Source: Thalassobacillus devorans MSP14 (GTDB lineage: Bacteria > Bacillota > Bacilli > Bacillales > Halobacillaceae). Taken from it: a stretch of DNA of 64,000 bases. The notes under the pieces are model-generated. The model saw nothing but the letters and a program-made list of their open reading frames with translations, made no database searches and was not told where the DNA came from. Numbering within the stretch: the stretch's first letter is position 1; every line of letters begins with the position of its first letter. Made by a program: the position numbers and the translations under genes. The stretch is from the NCBI RefSeq assembly GCF_000496835.1, contig NZ_KI543236.1, positions 1,468,773 through 1,532,772 on the forward strand, written 5' to 3'. Below, one piece after another: positions 18,901-28,651 of the stretch.

Positions 18901-20242
18901 CCTCCTCTATCCCCCATACCTGGCAATCAAGGCTGCCGTTTTGCAATTTCACCTGAATCGCCTCTCCTGGTTGCACAGATTCTACTCTTTTAATGACGTT
19001 TCCGCTATCATTGAAAGGAATAGCATAGCCTCTCTTCATTATTTCGAGGGGATTAAGCAATGACAACTTCTCGATTACATTATCAAATTGCTTTTCTTTT
19101 TCACTCACTTGAATACGGAAATCACGTGTTAAGCGCTGTCTCAGTTTTTCCAGGCGTTCGCTGGTCTGGTTGATCTGTTTTTCTGGATGTTGCTGCAGTA
19201 ACCTGGTTTGTAAGTGTTTTACCTGAGCTGTCTTTTGCTTCTTTTGATTTTCTACGCGCTTATTTAAAGAATCGAGCAGCCGATCCAGTTCCTGCTCTTT
19301 TTGCCGCATTAGCAGTGCGGGATACTTGAATGCATAGGAATGCTGCAGCCGGTCCAGTCGTTTCCAGGCTGCTGTCTGCTCCGTCTGTAATGCCCTCTGT
19401 AACCTTTGGGTCAAAACAATGATGCGCTGATTCAACTCGATTTGTGACGGCACAGCCAGTTCAGCTGCTCCGGTCGGTGTGGCTGCACGTACATCGGCGA
19501 CAAAATCACTGATGGTGTAGTCCGTTTCATGACCGACAGCTGAAATGACCGGGATTTTGGAAGCGGCTATCGCGCGTGCTACTGCTTCTTCATTGAAGCT
19601 CCATAAATCTTCAATAGAGCCCCCGCCCCTCCCTATGATCAGTACGTCAAAATCCCCTGCACGGTTGGCATATTCAATCGCTTTGACAATAGAATCTTTT
19701 GCTCGCTCCCCTTGTACTAACACAGGGAGAACCGAGCGTCTTACCACAGGGTATCGTCGTTCTATGGTAGTCATGACATCGCGGATTGCCGCTCCGGTAG
19801 GGGACGTGATGATACCGATATGGTTGGGATAAGCAGGCAAAGGTTTTTTCTCAGCAGGTGAGAACAGGCCTTCCTTCTCTAGTTTTTCTTTCAATTGTTC
19901 AAACGCGAGATATAAAGCACCGATTCCATCTGGTTCCATTTCATGAATGTACAATTGATACTGACCCATCGGTTCGTATACGCCTATTTCACCTTTAACC
20001 ATCACATTCATCCCATTTTCCGGGATGAATTTCAAAAAACGATTATTGCCGGCAAACATAACGGCTTGAATCCGGGCTTTATCATCCTTCAAAGACAAAT
20101 ACATGTGCCCACGGCTGTGATGTTTAAAATTTGATATTTCTCCGCGAAGCCAAACCTCTTTCAAATGGGAATCCGCAGCGAATTTACGCTTGATATATTT
20201 TGTCAGAGCAGTAACAGTTAGATAACGGTCTTCCACAATCAA
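18887..20242 (-). CDS. xseA: exodeoxyribonuclease VII large subunit
   Basis: 451 residues, the catalytic subunit of exonuclease VII. An N-terminal OB-fold (about 1-105) is followed by the catalytic domain with [29 protein letters not shown] and [21 protein letters not shown] long coiled-coil (about 300-420) binds XseB. It lies 9 bases downstream of folD and overlaps xseB. Confidence 0.96.
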   Translation of the reverse strand: MIVEDRYLTVTALTKYIKRKFAADSHLKEVWLRGEISNFKHHSRGHMYLSLKDDKARIQAVMFAGNNRFLKFIPENGMNVMVKGEIGVYEPMGQYQLYIHEMEPDGIGALYLAFEQLKEKLEKEGLFSPAEKKPLPAYPNHIGIITSPTGAAIRDVMTTIERRYPVVRRSVLPVLVQGERAKDSIVKAIEYANRAGDFDVLIIGRGGGSIEDLWSFNEEAVARAIAASKIPVISAVGHETDYTISDFVADVRAATPTGAAELAVPSQIELNQRIIVLTQRLQRALQTEQTAAWKRLDRLQHSYAFKYPALLMRQKEQELDRLLDSLNKRVENQKKQKTAQVKHLQTRLLQQHPEKQINQTSERLEKLRQRLTRDFRIQVSEKEKQFDNVIEKLSLLNPLEIMKRGYAIPFNDSGNVIKRVESVQPGEAIQVKLQNGSLDCQVWGIEEDENE

Positions 20243-20251
20243 AAGCTCCTT

Positions 20252-21106
20252 TTACATGATTTCATTTATTTTTTTAGCAGCTTTTATAGTGTTATGTAAT
20301 AACATTGTTATCGTCATTGGTCCAACACCCTTAGGTACAGGAGTTAAATGGGAAGCGATCGGTTCAACAGACGCAAAATCAACATCACCCACGAGTTTTC
20401 CGTCCACTCGATTCACCCCAACATCAATTACAACTGCTCCCTCTTTGATATGGTCTCCTTTAACAAGACCGGCTTTACCAGCAGCTACAATCACAATATC
20501 CGCCTGTTTTGTGTGTAATGTTAAGTCAGGAGTCTTTGAATGACAATAGGTAACCGTGGCATCTTCATTTAGTAAAAGCTGACCGACAGGTTTACCGACA
20601 AGGTTACTTCGCCCTACCACTACGACATGTTTACCTTTTATTTCGATATCCGCTTTTTTCAACATGACAAGTATTCCATATGGGGTACAAGGATAAAATG
20701 TATCCTGATTTGTCATCATTCTTCCGACATTGATCGGGTGGAATCCATCGACATCTTTAGCAGGGTCGATTGCTTCAATTACCATTTGTTCGGAAATATG
20801 ATCGGGCAGTGGCAATTGCACAAGAATCCCATGTACCGACTCGTCTTTATTCTGTTCCGCAATCAGGTCCAGTAATTCCTGCTCAGAAGTTGTTTCTGGC
20901 ATCTCAATCAGTTTTGATTCCATTCCGACTTTTTCTGAGGCTTTTTGTTTTCCTCTCACATAGGAAAGTGACGCGGGATCCTCTCCGAGAATTATCACAG
21001 TAAGTCCTGGTATAATGTTTTTCGCTTTTAATTCTGACACTTCTTGTCTCATTTCTTCACGAAGCTCAGTTGCCAGTTCTTTTCCATAAATAATATTTGC
21101 ACCCAT
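20252..21106 (-). CDS. folD: bifunctional methylenetetrahydrofolate dehydrogenase/cyclohydrolase
   Basis: 284 residues. It converts 5,10-methylene-THF to 10-formyl-THF in two steps, supplying one-carbon units for purines and formyl-methionine. Signatures are VRGKQKASEKVG, with the catalytic lysine, and the NADP-binding segment VVVGRSNLVGKPV. The ATG at 21104-21106 has AAGGGG nine bases upstream; a TTG three codons earlier is in frame but less likely. It is downstream of nusB, at the head of the xse-ispA group. Confidence 0.95.
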   Translation of the reverse strand: MGANIIYGKELATELREEMRQEVSELKAKNIIPGLTVIILGEDPASLSYVRGKQKASEKVGMESKLIEMPETTSEQELLDLIAEQNKDESVHGILVQLPLPDHISEQMVIEAIDPAKDVDGFHPINVGRMMTNQDTFYPCTPYGILVMLKKADIEIKGKHVVVVGRSNLVGKPVGQLLLNEDATVTYCHSKTPDLTLHTKQADIVIVAAGKAGLVKGDHIKEGAVVIDVGVNRVDGKLVGDVDFASVEPIASHLTPVPKGVGPMTITMLLHNTIKAAKKINEIM

Positions 21107-21127
21107 ACGAAACAACCCCTTTTATTG

Positions 21128-21508
21128 TTATTTAGTCATTTTTGATAGAACACCATTAATGAATTTACCGGACTTTTCATCTCCAAATACTTTTGCTAAT
21201 TCAATTGCTTCATTGATTGCCACCTGCTCAGGAACATCATCCACATGATCCATTTCATAAACAGCCATACGGAGCAATGTTTTTTCCACTAAAGGCAGTC
21301 GTTTGACGCTCCAATTAACCAAATGGTCGGCTATTTTTTGATCTATTTCCTGTTTTTTGTCAAACACTCCGTGAACTAATTGTTCCATGAATGAATCACT
21401 ATCTGTTTCTTCCAGTAAATGGTCGATTGCCTCTTCCATTTCTATATCATTGACGTCTACTTGAAATAATACTTGAAATGCTTTTTCACGAGCAAGGTGT
21501 CGTTTCAT
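21128..21508 (-). CDS. nusB: transcription antitermination factor NusB
   Basis: 126 residues, an all-helical RNA-binding protein that with NusE (S10) binds boxA during ribosomal RNA transcription. The N-terminal arginine-rich helix RHLAREKAFQVLFQVD and C-terminal VAINEAIELAKVFGDEKSGKFINGVL are family hallmarks. AAAGGAG precedes the ATG. It starts the nusB-folD-xseA-xseB-ispA run; a 341-base gap with a terminator separates it from yqhY. Confidence 0.95.
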   Translation of the reverse strand: MKRHLAREKAFQVLFQVDVNDIEMEEAIDHLLEETDSDSFMEQLVHGVFDKKQEIDQKIADHLVNWSVKRLPLVEKTLLRMAVYEMDHVDDVPEQVAINEAIELAKVFGDEKSGKFINGVLSKMTK

Positions 21509-21808
21509 GTTTCAATCTCCTTTAGGTACACTTTTACGTTATATTCCGTAAGAATGATAACATTTTATCAATCGAAAAGCTATCTTTAGCCCTGTCCTTA
21601 GTTTAGCTTACCTGGATATGAGGGTTGGTGCTCCTATCCATAAGAATATTAAAAGTCCCATTCTTTTTTATGTAAAAGACATTCATTTTTCATTTAAAAT
21701 CGTTCCCCTCTTTATAAGCGTCTTTTTCATCTATTTGGCCGAAAAATCGAAGACTTGATTTCAATGTGTTGGTAGAATTTAGGGACGTTAGGAAAGTTGC
21801 AGTAAATA

Positions 21809-21847
21809 CAAAAAGGCCACAGGCGCTTATGTCCTATGACCTTTTCC
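21809..21847 (-). terminator. terminator of accB-accC-yqhY operon
   Basis: AAAAGGTCATAGG pairs with CCTGTGGCCTTTT, then T-run on the minus strand, directly after the yqhY stop. The rest of the 21509-21849 gap shows no gene or clear promoter that I can support. Confidence 0.8.
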
Positions 21848-21849
21848 AG

Positions 21850-22248
21850 TTATTCTTCTTCTAAGTCTTCGTCTTCTTTCAGTTCCATCTGTACGCCAAC
21901 CACATGGATATTGATTTCATTGATTTCCAGAGCAGTCATATTCATCAATGCCTGACGGATGTTATCCTGAATTTTCTGAGCAGCCCCGGGAATAGAGATG
22001 CCATAATCCATTACGACATACACATCAATGCTTATGCCATCTTCCTCAAGCTCTACTTTGACACCTTTGCCGTGGTTTTTCTTTCCTAACCGTTCTACCA
22101 CACCAGAAGCGAAGTTTCCTCGCATCGCCGCCACACCTGCAACTTCAGATGCCGCAATACCCGCAATGACTTCAATAACTTCCGGGGCAATCTCGACATT
22201 ACCAAGTGAAGAATCATTACTTACATTCAATAAGCGTTGCTCACTCAT
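21850..22248 (-). CDS. yqhY: Asp23/Gls24 family envelope stress protein YqhY
   Basis: 132 residues. The Asp23/Gls24 domain covers most of the protein (about 15-120, GNVEIAPEVIEVIAGIAASEV and VYVVMDYGISIPGAAQKIQ), with an acidic tail. In B. subtilis YqhY is co-expressed with accB-accC, and its loss provokes suppressor mutations in acetyl-CoA carboxylase, so a role in tuning fatty-acid initiation is proposed. Here it also directly follows accC. Confidence 0.93.
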   Translation of the reverse strand: MSEQRLLNVSNDSSLGNVEIAPEVIEVIAGIAASEVAGVAAMRGNFASGVVERLGKKNHGKGVKVELEEDGISIDVYVVMDYGISIPGAAQKIQDNIRQALMNMTALEINEINIHVVGVQMELKEDEDLEEE

Positions 22249-22268
22249 TTCTGTTCACTCCTTCCCCC

Positions 22269-23624
22269 CTATTCTTCATCCATTATAGGGTATTTCTCTA
22301 GAAACTTTGTATTGAAGTCTCCGCCTACGAAAACAGGGTGTTTCATCATTCGCTGATGGAACGGGATAGTGGTTTTAATACCATCGACCACAAATTCATC
22401 CAATGCCCTGCTCATACGATTAACCGCTTCCTCTCTGGTACGGCCATAAGTAATCAATTTGGCTATCATGGAATCGTAATACGGGGGAATCATATACCCT
22501 TGATAAGCAGCAGAATCAATACGAACCCCTAAACCGCCCGGTGGAAGGTATATTTGAATCCGCCCTGGCGATGGCATGAAATCTTTGAAGGGATCTTCCG
22601 CATTGATACGGCACTCCATCGCCCAGCCTTCAAATGTAATATCCTCCTGAGTATAGCCCAGCTTCTCATCAGAGGCAATTTTGATCTGTTCCTTGATCAA
22701 ATCTACTCCTGTAACCATTTCGGTTACCGGATGCTCTACTTGTATACGCGTATTCATTTCCATGAAATAATAGCTATTCTGCTGTTGATCAAAAATAAAC
22801 TCTACGGTTCCGGCCCCGGAGTACTCGACAGCTAATGCCGCTTTAACTGCCGCTTCTCCCATATCAGCTCGCATTTCCGGGCTGATAGCGGGTGATGGTG
22901 TTTCCTCGATCAACTTTTGCAGACGGCGCTGAATAGAACAATCCCGTTCACCTAAATGGATGGCGTTGCCGAAGTTATCAGCTAATACCTGGATCTCCAC
23001 ATGTCGGAAATCTTCAATAAACTTCTCAATATACACGCCTGGATTTCCAAAGGCTTTTTCTGCTTCATTTTGGGTGACGCGTATTCCTTTGATCAGATCT
23101 TCTTCATCACGGGCCACACGAATCCCTTTACCGCCACCACCTGCTGTAGCTTTAATAATGACAGGATAACCTATTTCCTCTGCTACTTTAATGCCTTCTT
23201 TTTCGTCAGCTATGATACCTTCAGACCCAGGCACCACAGGGACGCCTGCCTCTTTCATTGTTTCACGGGCAACGTCTTTGGTGCCCATTTTTGAAATAGC
23301 ATATGCAGAAGGACCAATAAAGGTCACATTGCACTCGTTACACATTTCAGCGAATTCTGCATTCTCAGAAAGAAAACCATATCCTGGATGGATAGCATCT
23401 ACGTCTGTAAGTTTCGCCAGACTCATGATGTTTGTATAGTTTAAGTAGCTGTCCTTACTTAATGTTGGACCAATACAATAGGCTTCATCAGCTAATTGGA
23501 CATGCAGTGCTTCTTTATCCGCTTCGGAATAAATTGCTACCGTTTCAATATTCATTTCTTTACAAGCCCTGATAATACGGACTGCAATTTCTCCTCTATT
23601 AGCAATCAATATTTTTTTAATCAT
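22269..23624 (-). CDS. accC: acetyl-CoA carboxylase biotin carboxylase subunit
   Basis: 451 residues. It carboxylates the biotin on AccB using ATP and bicarbonate. The N-terminal [16 protein letters not shown], the ATP-grasp glycine loop [12 protein letters not shown] near residue 160, and the catalytic segment [14 protein letters not shown] near residue 290 are intact. It lies 13 bases after accB. Confidence 0.97.
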   Translation of the reverse strand: MIKKILIANRGEIAVRIIRACKEMNIETVAIYSEADKEALHVQLADEAYCIGPTLSKDSYLNYTNIMSLAKLTDVDAIHPGYGFLSENAEFAEMCNECNVTFIGPSAYAISKMGTKDVARETMKEAGVPVVPGSEGIIADEKEGIKVAEEIGYPVIIKATAGGGGKGIRVARDEEDLIKGIRVTQNEAEKAFGNPGVYIEKFIEDFRHVEIQVLADNFGNAIHLGERDCSIQRRLQKLIEETPSPAISPEMRADMGEAAVKAALAVEYSGAGTVEFIFDQQQNSYYFMEMNTRIQVEHPVTEMVTGVDLIKEQIKIASDEKLGYTQEDITFEGWAMECRINAEDPFKDFMPSPGRIQIYLPPGGLGVRIDSAAYQGYMIPPYYDSMIAKLITYGRTREEAVNRMSRALDEFVVDGIKTTIPFHQRMMKHPVFVGGDFNTKFLEKYPIMDEE

Positions 23625-23637
23625 ACAGCCACCCCCA

Positions 23638-24150
23638 TTAAACCTTCTTTACCCTGAAAAGCGGCTGACCATATTCAACTAATTCTCCATCCTCTACCAG
23701 GATTTCTACAATCTCTCCGGATACTTCCGCTTCGATTTCATTAAATAATTTCATCGCTTCTACAATACAAACGACAGAGTCAGGCTTAACTTTATCTCCT
23801 ACTTGTACAAATGGATCACTTTCTGGTGAGGAAGCTGCATAGAAGGTTCCTACCATTGGTGACGTAACTTCTGAATCATAATCTGACGATGCTGCTGATG
23901 AAGATTCTTCCTTGTTCTCTTCCGGTGCAGGTTTTTCTGTAGTTTTTTCTGGAGCTTGCTCAACTGGAGACTGCTTCTCTACCGACGCTGGAGCAGCAGT
24001 TTGTACAGGCTCTGCTACTTGATGGCTGACAACTTGTCCGCCTTGTTTTTTCATGGTTACTTTTGTTCCATTCGTTTCATAACAGAATTCATTGATTTTA
24101 GAATCATCAATCAACCTTATTAGTTCTCTGATTTCTTGAACTTTCAACAT
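23638..24150 (-). CDS. accB: acetyl-CoA carboxylase biotin carboxyl carrier protein
   Basis: 170 residues. An N-terminal helical segment ([16 protein letters not shown]), a low-complexity Pro/Glu/Ala/Ser-rich linker (about 45-95) and the biotinyl domain with EAMKLFNEI near residue 137, where the lysine receives biotin. The ATG at 24148-24150 has AAGGGGTG seven bases upstream; a GTG three codons earlier is in frame but lies within that ribosome site. First gene of accB-accC-yqhY. Confidence 0.95.
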   Translation of the reverse strand: MLKVQEIRELIRLIDDSKINEFCYETNGTKVTMKKQGGQVVSHQVAEPVQTAAPASVEKQSPVEQAPEKTTEKPAPEENKEESSSAASSDYDSEVTSPMVGTFYAASSPESDPFVQVGDKVKPDSVVCIVEAMKLFNEIEAEVSGEIVEILVEDGELVEYGQPLFRVKKV

Positions 24151-24289
24151 AGATGGCACCCCTTGTTTTTTTATTGCTTATTTAATAACAGGTATTAATA
24201 ACTCCTTCTAACATTCTATTATAAATGTAGTGCAAACTTCAACTTTGCTCTAAAAGCGTTTTCTAAAAAGGTACCTTCGTCCTTGTTAA

Positions 24290-24420
24290 TGAACAGAACA
24301 AAAGCGCAAGGCCTTGCTCACCCCCTACAATCTTAAGCCAATCCTCGCCGTGACGTTCTCTGTCACAGACAGTATCGGCTTAAAACCTCAAGGGGTAGGC
24401 GCTGGAGCTGGGTGCAGACC
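24290..24420. repeat. dispersed repeat element between spoIIIAH and accB
   Basis: The 24151-24465 gap holds no gene. It contains a GC-rich repeat beginning ACAGAACAAAAGCGCAAG (from about 24295) and ending GGCGCTGGAGCTGG (about 24400-24413), with internal self-complementary arms (CCCCTAC...GGGGTAG and AAGCC...GGCTT). The first 18 bases recur inverted at about 54041-54058, and the end motif resembles the CGCTGGAGCTGGAC end of the 149-bp unit at 29.6-30.0 kb. A -10-like TATAAT near 24219, on the minus strand, may serve accB. Confidence 0.65.
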
Positions 24421-24465
24421 GCTGCAAAATGTTTTATACAACCATCCATATAAGTTACTAGTCAA

Positions 24466-24496
24466 ATAAAAAAGCTGTCGAGAAAATCTCGACAGC
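24466..24496 (-). terminator. terminator of the spoIIIA operon
   Basis: GCTGTCGAGA (24474-24483) pairs perfectly with TCTCGACAGC (24487-24496), followed by TTTTTT on the minus strand, about 30 bases past spoIIIAH. Confidence 0.93.
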
Positions 24497-24527
24497 ATGC
24501 AGGAACCATCTTTGAGAGATGCTTTTA

Positions 24528-25073
24528 TTATTTGGATGGCTGGAATTGAACCCGGACGGGCTTTTCTCCGAATTCATCCACCGCCATTTTAATAATGTTG
24601 TTGGTTTCTTTCTTGGAAAGCTCATTAGCTTTGACAGTGACATTGATAACATCGTCTTCTACTCTGACGAGTACATCATCATATTGGGCATTGGCCTGAA
24701 TAGTAGTTTCTAAAATGGACTCCTTTGTCTGAAGTTCCTGTAACTGTTGCATTTCTTGCAATGCATCATTCTTTTCTTCGGTGCTATAGTCGCTGGACGC
24801 TACGATATCTGACAATTGCTCATGATGCTTATCTCTCGCATCCTGCTTTTCCATACGGATGGCTGCAAAAAGCTCTTCTGTAGACATTTGGGAAATGGAT
24901 GTACCTTCTTCTGTCACGTCAGCAGCCATCTCTTCTCCTTCATCATTCTGTTTAAGTTCTTCATCGTTAATAAATGCCATTTCATCGCCTTCAGGTGCAG
25001 TCATGTAGTATACACTCAAAACAATCATCAAACTCAACATCGTCAATAACCAAACGGTTTGCTTTTTAACCAT
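24528..25073 (-). CDS. spoIIIAH: stage III sporulation protein AH
   Basis: 181 residues: one N-terminal membrane segment (about 6-26), an acidic intermembrane region and a C-terminal YscJ/FliF-like ring-building domain (about 110-180). Made in the mother cell, its extracytoplasmic part binds forespore SpoIIQ across the intermembrane space to form the feeding-channel ring needed for late sigma-G activity. Last gene of the spoIIIA operon with its own terminator. Confidence 0.94.
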   Translation of the reverse strand: MVKKQTVWLLTMLSLMIVLSVYYMTAPEGDEMAFINDEELKQNDEGEEMAADVTEEGTSISQMSTEELFAAIRMEKQDARDKHHEQLSDIVASSDYSTEEKNDALQEMQQLQELQTKESILETTIQANAQYDDVLVRVEDDVINVTVKANELSKKETNNIIKMAVDEFGEKPVRVQFQPSK

Positions 25074-25088
25074 TACGCTTCCCCCTTA

Positions 25089-25715
25089 TTAATTTTTCGG
25101 CATGACCGATACTCTGTGGCTCGGTACATCCATAACTCGTGAAATCGCTTCTACTACCCACTGCTTGACTTGCATATGATCGACACCCTTCGCTACCACC
25201 AACACTCCTTTGACATTTGGTTTTTTTGTTTGTATCAATAACGGAAGCTCTTGATCACCTTGTCTCACCAGTACCAGCTGCTGCTCCCGAGAGTAATCTT
25301 CTATACTTCTTTCCCCCCCGTTTTTATCTGACTCTTCGGTGGTTTGTTTGCCAATGATGAGGTTTTTGTCATATAGTTTTTCTTTAGTAGCCCCCAGGTT
25401 GACCATCACGTCAACCTCACTCACTCCCTTGATGTTTTCTAACAAGGGTGCAAGTTCTTTTTCATAACTATCTTCCAATTCTTTGATTCCCTCCGTGGTG
25501 TCAGCATTATTAATGGAAGTTTCTGCTGCGGCGCCTGATTCAGATGGTGCTGTCATATCTATGGGGTCCGGGGAAGGTTTCTGGAAGATGTTTCCTACCA
25601 TCAAGAGCAACAGACCTATTAAACCGATTAGCACGATATAGCCTCGCTTATTCAGCTTTTTGCCATCCTCTTTTTTCAGGAAAGAGAAAAAATCCTGCCA
25701 TTTACTCATTTGCAC
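25089..25715 (-). CDS. spoIIIAG: stage III sporulation protein AG
   Basis: 208 residues with a membrane segment at about 27-45 (GYIVLIGLIGLLLLMVGNIF), then a ring-forming domain with the segment GVLVVAKGVDHMQVKQWVVEAI. SpoIIIAG forms a large oligomeric ring in the A-Q complex. It overlaps spoIIIAF by 14 bases. Confidence 0.94.
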   Translation of the reverse strand: MQMSKWQDFFSFLKKEDGKKLNKRGYIVLIGLIGLLLLMVGNIFQKPSPDPIDMTAPSESGAAAETSINNADTTEGIKELEDSYEKELAPLLENIKGVSEVDVMVNLGATKEKLYDKNLIIGKQTTEESDKNGGERSIEDYSREQQLVLVRQGDQELPLLIQTKKPNVKGVLVVAKGVDHMQVKQWVVEAISRVMDVPSHRVSVMPKN

Positions 25716-26307
25716 CCTCCCATTGAATCGTTATTTGGTCTTTTTCTAACTGCCATAACTGTGCTAAATAGGATGTAATGGCTTCATCCATTTGCTTGTC
25801 CCTTGATTCCTCAGAAGCTTCTAAGTCAATCTCCACCTGATCAATGGAATCAATCGTTTCTGCTTCAGCTAAAGTAATAACAACCGATTCAAGATGTTCT
25901 AAATCCTTCTGCTTCTGAGAAAAAAGAAAATTGATATCCAAGATTTCAACCTGATAGTCTTGAGCCAGTGTTTCTTCAGCTTGAGATTTCATTTGGACAA
26001 CCATTTGTTCTAATATATATGCATCCTGAGACGCTTGTATTTCATTTTTCTTTGATTCTACTGATTTTTTTAATGTTTCTTCTTTCAAAGTCTGATTCGT
26101 GAAGGTTTGTGCCTGTGTTCGTATCAACTGGTTAATATCCGTATTGAACAATTTGAACAATGGATTTAAGAAAATTAAAACAAGGATTAAGGAAATTGCC
26201 AGTCTGGCATACTTTTGCATTTTGCCCGAGGGAAGCAGGAAATCGATGACCATTGCCAAAAGAAGAAATATTACAATCTCCGTCACCCATTGAATAATAA
26301 ACGTCAC
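25702..26307 (-). CDS. spoIIIAF: stage III sporulation protein AF
   Basis: 201 residues with two N-terminal membrane helices (about 5-24 and 33-52) and a soluble C-terminal domain that is ring-building motif-like in the family. Component of the mother-cell A-Q channel complex. Overlaps the start of spoIIIAG. Confidence 0.93.
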   Translation of the reverse strand: MTFIIQWVTEIVIFLLLAMVIDFLLPSGKMQKYARLAISLILVLIFLNPLFKLFNTDINQLIRTQAQTFTNQTLKEETLKKSVESKKNEIQASQDAYILEQMVVQMKSQAEETLAQDYQVEILDINFLFSQKQKDLEHLESVVITLAEAETIDSIDQVEIDLEASEESRDKQMDEAITSYLAQLWQLEKDQITIQWEGANE

Positions 26308-26319
26308 TCTTTTCCCTCC

Positions 26320-27492
26320 TCAACGAACCATCATTGTCAAGTTGCTTGATGCTACTAAAATGGCAATTAACAGGAAGAACATAAAAGTAACTGTAAGCAG
26401 ACAAGCGAAAATATACAGAATATGTTTACTGATGATAGAGATGCATGTTACGACCGGACCACTTCCGATTGGCTGCAGGACAGCTGCTGCAATTTTAAAG
26501 GTAAGTGCTATAGCCAATACTTTTAATGCAGGAAATAATGCCAGTCCAATTACAATGATTACTCCCGCCAAACCAATTGTATTTTTTAGTAATAATGAAG
26601 CCCCCAGGACTGTATCAGTAGCATCTGTAAATAGTCTTCCGATTACAGGAACAAAATTACCTGTGACAAAGCGCGCAGTTTTCATCGCCACTCCATCCTG
26701 GATTGCAGTGGCGGCACCTTGAACAGATATGACTCCCAGGAAAATTGTCAGGAAAGTACCTAACAAACCGAGCCCTACATTTCGCAACAGCTGAGCGAGT
26801 TGATCGACTTTATATTTGTCTGTCAATGAACTCGTCATCAACAATAGAGCGGATAAATAAAATAACGGAAGAATCACTTTGGCAATCAGTACACCACTGA
26901 CCTGAATAAGGAAAATGATAATTGGATGAAAAAACGATAAAGACACCATATGACCAAAGGTAGCCATGATACCCAGTAATAAAGGAAGCAGGCCAATAAT
27001 AAAGGCGCTCATGGCATCGATCGCATCGCTGGTATAGGAGACAGCTAAATGGAAGCTGTTCAGCGCCAGCATGATCAACACCAGATATACGATCATATAG
27101 GCGACCTTACTTACTGCTGTCTGCTCAAATGCACTTTGTAATGTTTGCAGCACTGTGATGAACAATGTTAAAAAAATCAAACTTCCCAACAGTTTGCCAT
27201 TTGCAATCAATTCATGAAAAAAGTATTTGAGAAATCCTGTAAGCCAATCGGTTATCGTAACCTCTGAGGTCTGTTCGGCCATCTCTTTGATATTCATCTG
27301 CTTCAACTCAGGTAAATAACCACCATATTCACGAACGATCGAACTCCAGTATTCATTCAATTCACGAAAATCTATGTTTTCCATCAAAGGTTCAGGTCCT
27401 GTCGGATGACTCACTTCAGCGAAGCTTTGTTCTGCAGGGATTAACAAAAAGAATAAGATTAATAATAGCGAGACTAAGGAGGGCTTTATCAT
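26320..27492 (-). CDS. spoIIIAE: stage III sporulation protein AE
   Basis: 390 residues from the ATG at 27490-27492, which has GGGGG ten bases upstream and yields a proper signal peptide (MIKPSLVSLLLILFFLLIP, cleavage expected after SFA). An ATG nine codons earlier overlaps the spoIIIAD stop but lacks a ribosome site. About seven further membrane helices follow, making it the largest polytopic subunit and a plausible core of the A-Q channel. Confidence 0.94.
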   Translation of the reverse strand: MIKPSLVSLLLILFFLLIPAEQSFAEVSHPTGPEPLMENIDFRELNEYWSSIVREYGGYLPELKQMNIKEMAEQTSEVTITDWLTGFLKYFFHELIANGKLLGSLIFLTLFITVLQTLQSAFEQTAVSKVAYMIVYLVLIMLALNSFHLAVSYTSDAIDAMSAFIIGLLPLLLGIMATFGHMVSLSFFHPIIIFLIQVSGVLIAKVILPLFYLSALLLMTSSLTDKYKVDQLAQLLRNVGLGLLGTFLTIFLGVISVQGAATAIQDGVAMKTARFVTGNFVPVIGRLFTDATDTVLGASLLLKNTIGLAGVIIVIGLALFPALKVLAIALTFKIAAAVLQPIGSGPVVTCISIISKHILYIFACLLTVTFMFFLLIAILVASSNLTMMVR

Positions 27493-27518
27493 TTCTGCCC
27501 ATCCCCCTTCTTTCATCA

Positions 27519-27908
27519 TTATCCAGGAAAGAAACCTAAAATCGCTTCGATCAGTGCGGTGAGAATTGGTATCGATAGAAGAAGAATGAATACCTTACCT
27601 GCCAATTCGATTTTCGAAGCGATGGAAGATAACCCTGCATCTTTCGTTAAATGAGCACCAAATTCTGCAATATAAGCAATCCCTATAATTTTTAAAATCG
27701 TTTCTACATACATCCCATGAATGTTCGCTTTTCCTGCCATATAATCGATTAATAAGAAAATGTGGGAAATCTGCTGAATCAGAGTCAGAAAGATAATCAA
27801 GCCTGTAAAGATCGCAAGCATGAACGCTAGTGAGGATTTTTGTTCTTTCAATAACAAAATCAATATACTGGACACAATACTGATTGCGACGATTTGTAAG
27901 ATATCCAT
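27519..27908 (-). CDS. spoIIIAD: stage III sporulation protein AD
   Basis: 129 residues and almost entirely hydrophobic, with four probable membrane helices. It is related to SpoIIIAC. Family members belong to the A-Q channel export-like apparatus. The conserved TILKIIGIAYIAEFGAHLTKD segment (about 68-88) marks the family. Six bases after spoIIIAC. Confidence 0.94.
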   Translation of the reverse strand: MDILQIVAISIVSSILILLLKEQKSSLAFMLAIFTGLIIFLTLIQQISHIFLLIDYMAGKANIHGMYVETILKIIGIAYIAEFGAHLTKDAGLSSIASKIELAGKVFILLLSIPILTALIEAILGFFPG

Positions 27909-27914
27909 ACAAGA

Positions 27915-28121
27915 CTATCCCTGGAATAAAAATACTGATTTGATTTGCTGAAATAGATCAGCAAGACCATTCAGAACAATGAAGAGTACAATGATAAACC
28001 CGACCAGGGTAACCACTTGTGCGATTTCTTCTTTTCCCATCTGCTTCAATATGCTATGAATCATTGCTACGATAATTCCAATACCTGCAATTTGAAATAA
28101 TACAGTGGCATCTTGAATCAC
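27915..28121 (-). CDS. spoIIIAC: stage III sporulation protein AC
   Basis: 68 residues with two membrane helices (about 8-25 and 33-55), the normal length. Small membrane subunit of the A-Q complex, homologous to the first half of SpoIIIAD. 17 bases separate it from spoIIIAB. Confidence 0.94.
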   Translation of the reverse strand: MIQDATVLFQIAGIGIIVAMIHSILKQMGKEEIAQVVTLVGFIIVLFIVLNGLADLFQQIKSVFLFQG

Positions 28122-28138
28122 AGTCTTCGGCCTCCTCC

Positions 28139-28651
28139 TTAGATGAGTAACAACACGATAAGTAAACCAGTCAGGAATCCTAATCCTTTTACGGTTTTGT
28201 TATATTGATGATAAATGCTTAGAGCTTCTTCCAGTTCTCTATCTAAATGACTCAACGCCAATTGGACATGCTTCTTTTGGTGCAAGAGATCCTGTTGTCC
28301 AAGCGTTTGTCCAAATTGCTTCAATATCTCTTTTTCATTTTCCCCCAGGGAGGTATACCCCCAGTGACGTTCTAATTCTTTCTCCCATAGTTGACTGAAG
28401 TCTAACCCGGATGTGTTTTTTGCAGAAGCCAAGTCTCGAAAAAACCACGAAATCGGATCCTGCATCTGTTTAGACAGGTGTTTACATGCTTCTAAAAGTG
28501 GTGTCTGCCCAAATACCATTTCAGCTTCGAGCATCTGCAATGCATGCTTCCATTGCTTAATTTGTCTTGGGCGCTGTTTGAACTTACGAGCAACCTCAAA
28601 TCCTACCCATGTTGTGGCGGCTAGTAGTAACAGGGCTCCGATCCACTTCAT
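28139..28651 (-). CDS. spoIIIAB: stage III sporulation protein AB
   Basis: 170 residues with hydrophobic ends (about 3-20 and 152-170) flanking a helical soluble middle that resembles T2SS GspF-type coils in structural studies. The ATG at 28649-28651 has GGAGGG seven bases upstream; a GTG two codons earlier is in frame. It starts inside the end of spoIIIAA, overlapping by 56 bases, which is long for this operon. Confidence 0.92.
   Translation of the reverse strand: MKWIGALLLLAATTWVGFEVARKFKQRPRQIKQWKHALQMLEAEMVFGQTPLLEACKHLSKQMQDPISWFFRDLASAKNTSGLDFSQLWEKELERHWGYTSLGENEKEILKQFGQTLGQQDLLHQKKHVQLALSHLDRELEEALSIYHQYNKTVKGLGFLTGLLIVLLLI

Noticed and set aside
21649-21693. 14-codon minus-strand frame with AGAGGGG upstream, between yqhY and nusB
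   Set aside because: The ribosome-site match is attractive, but the peptide is very short, no promoter or attenuator hairpin could be seen, and chance occurrence is likely. Ribosome profiling would be needed.
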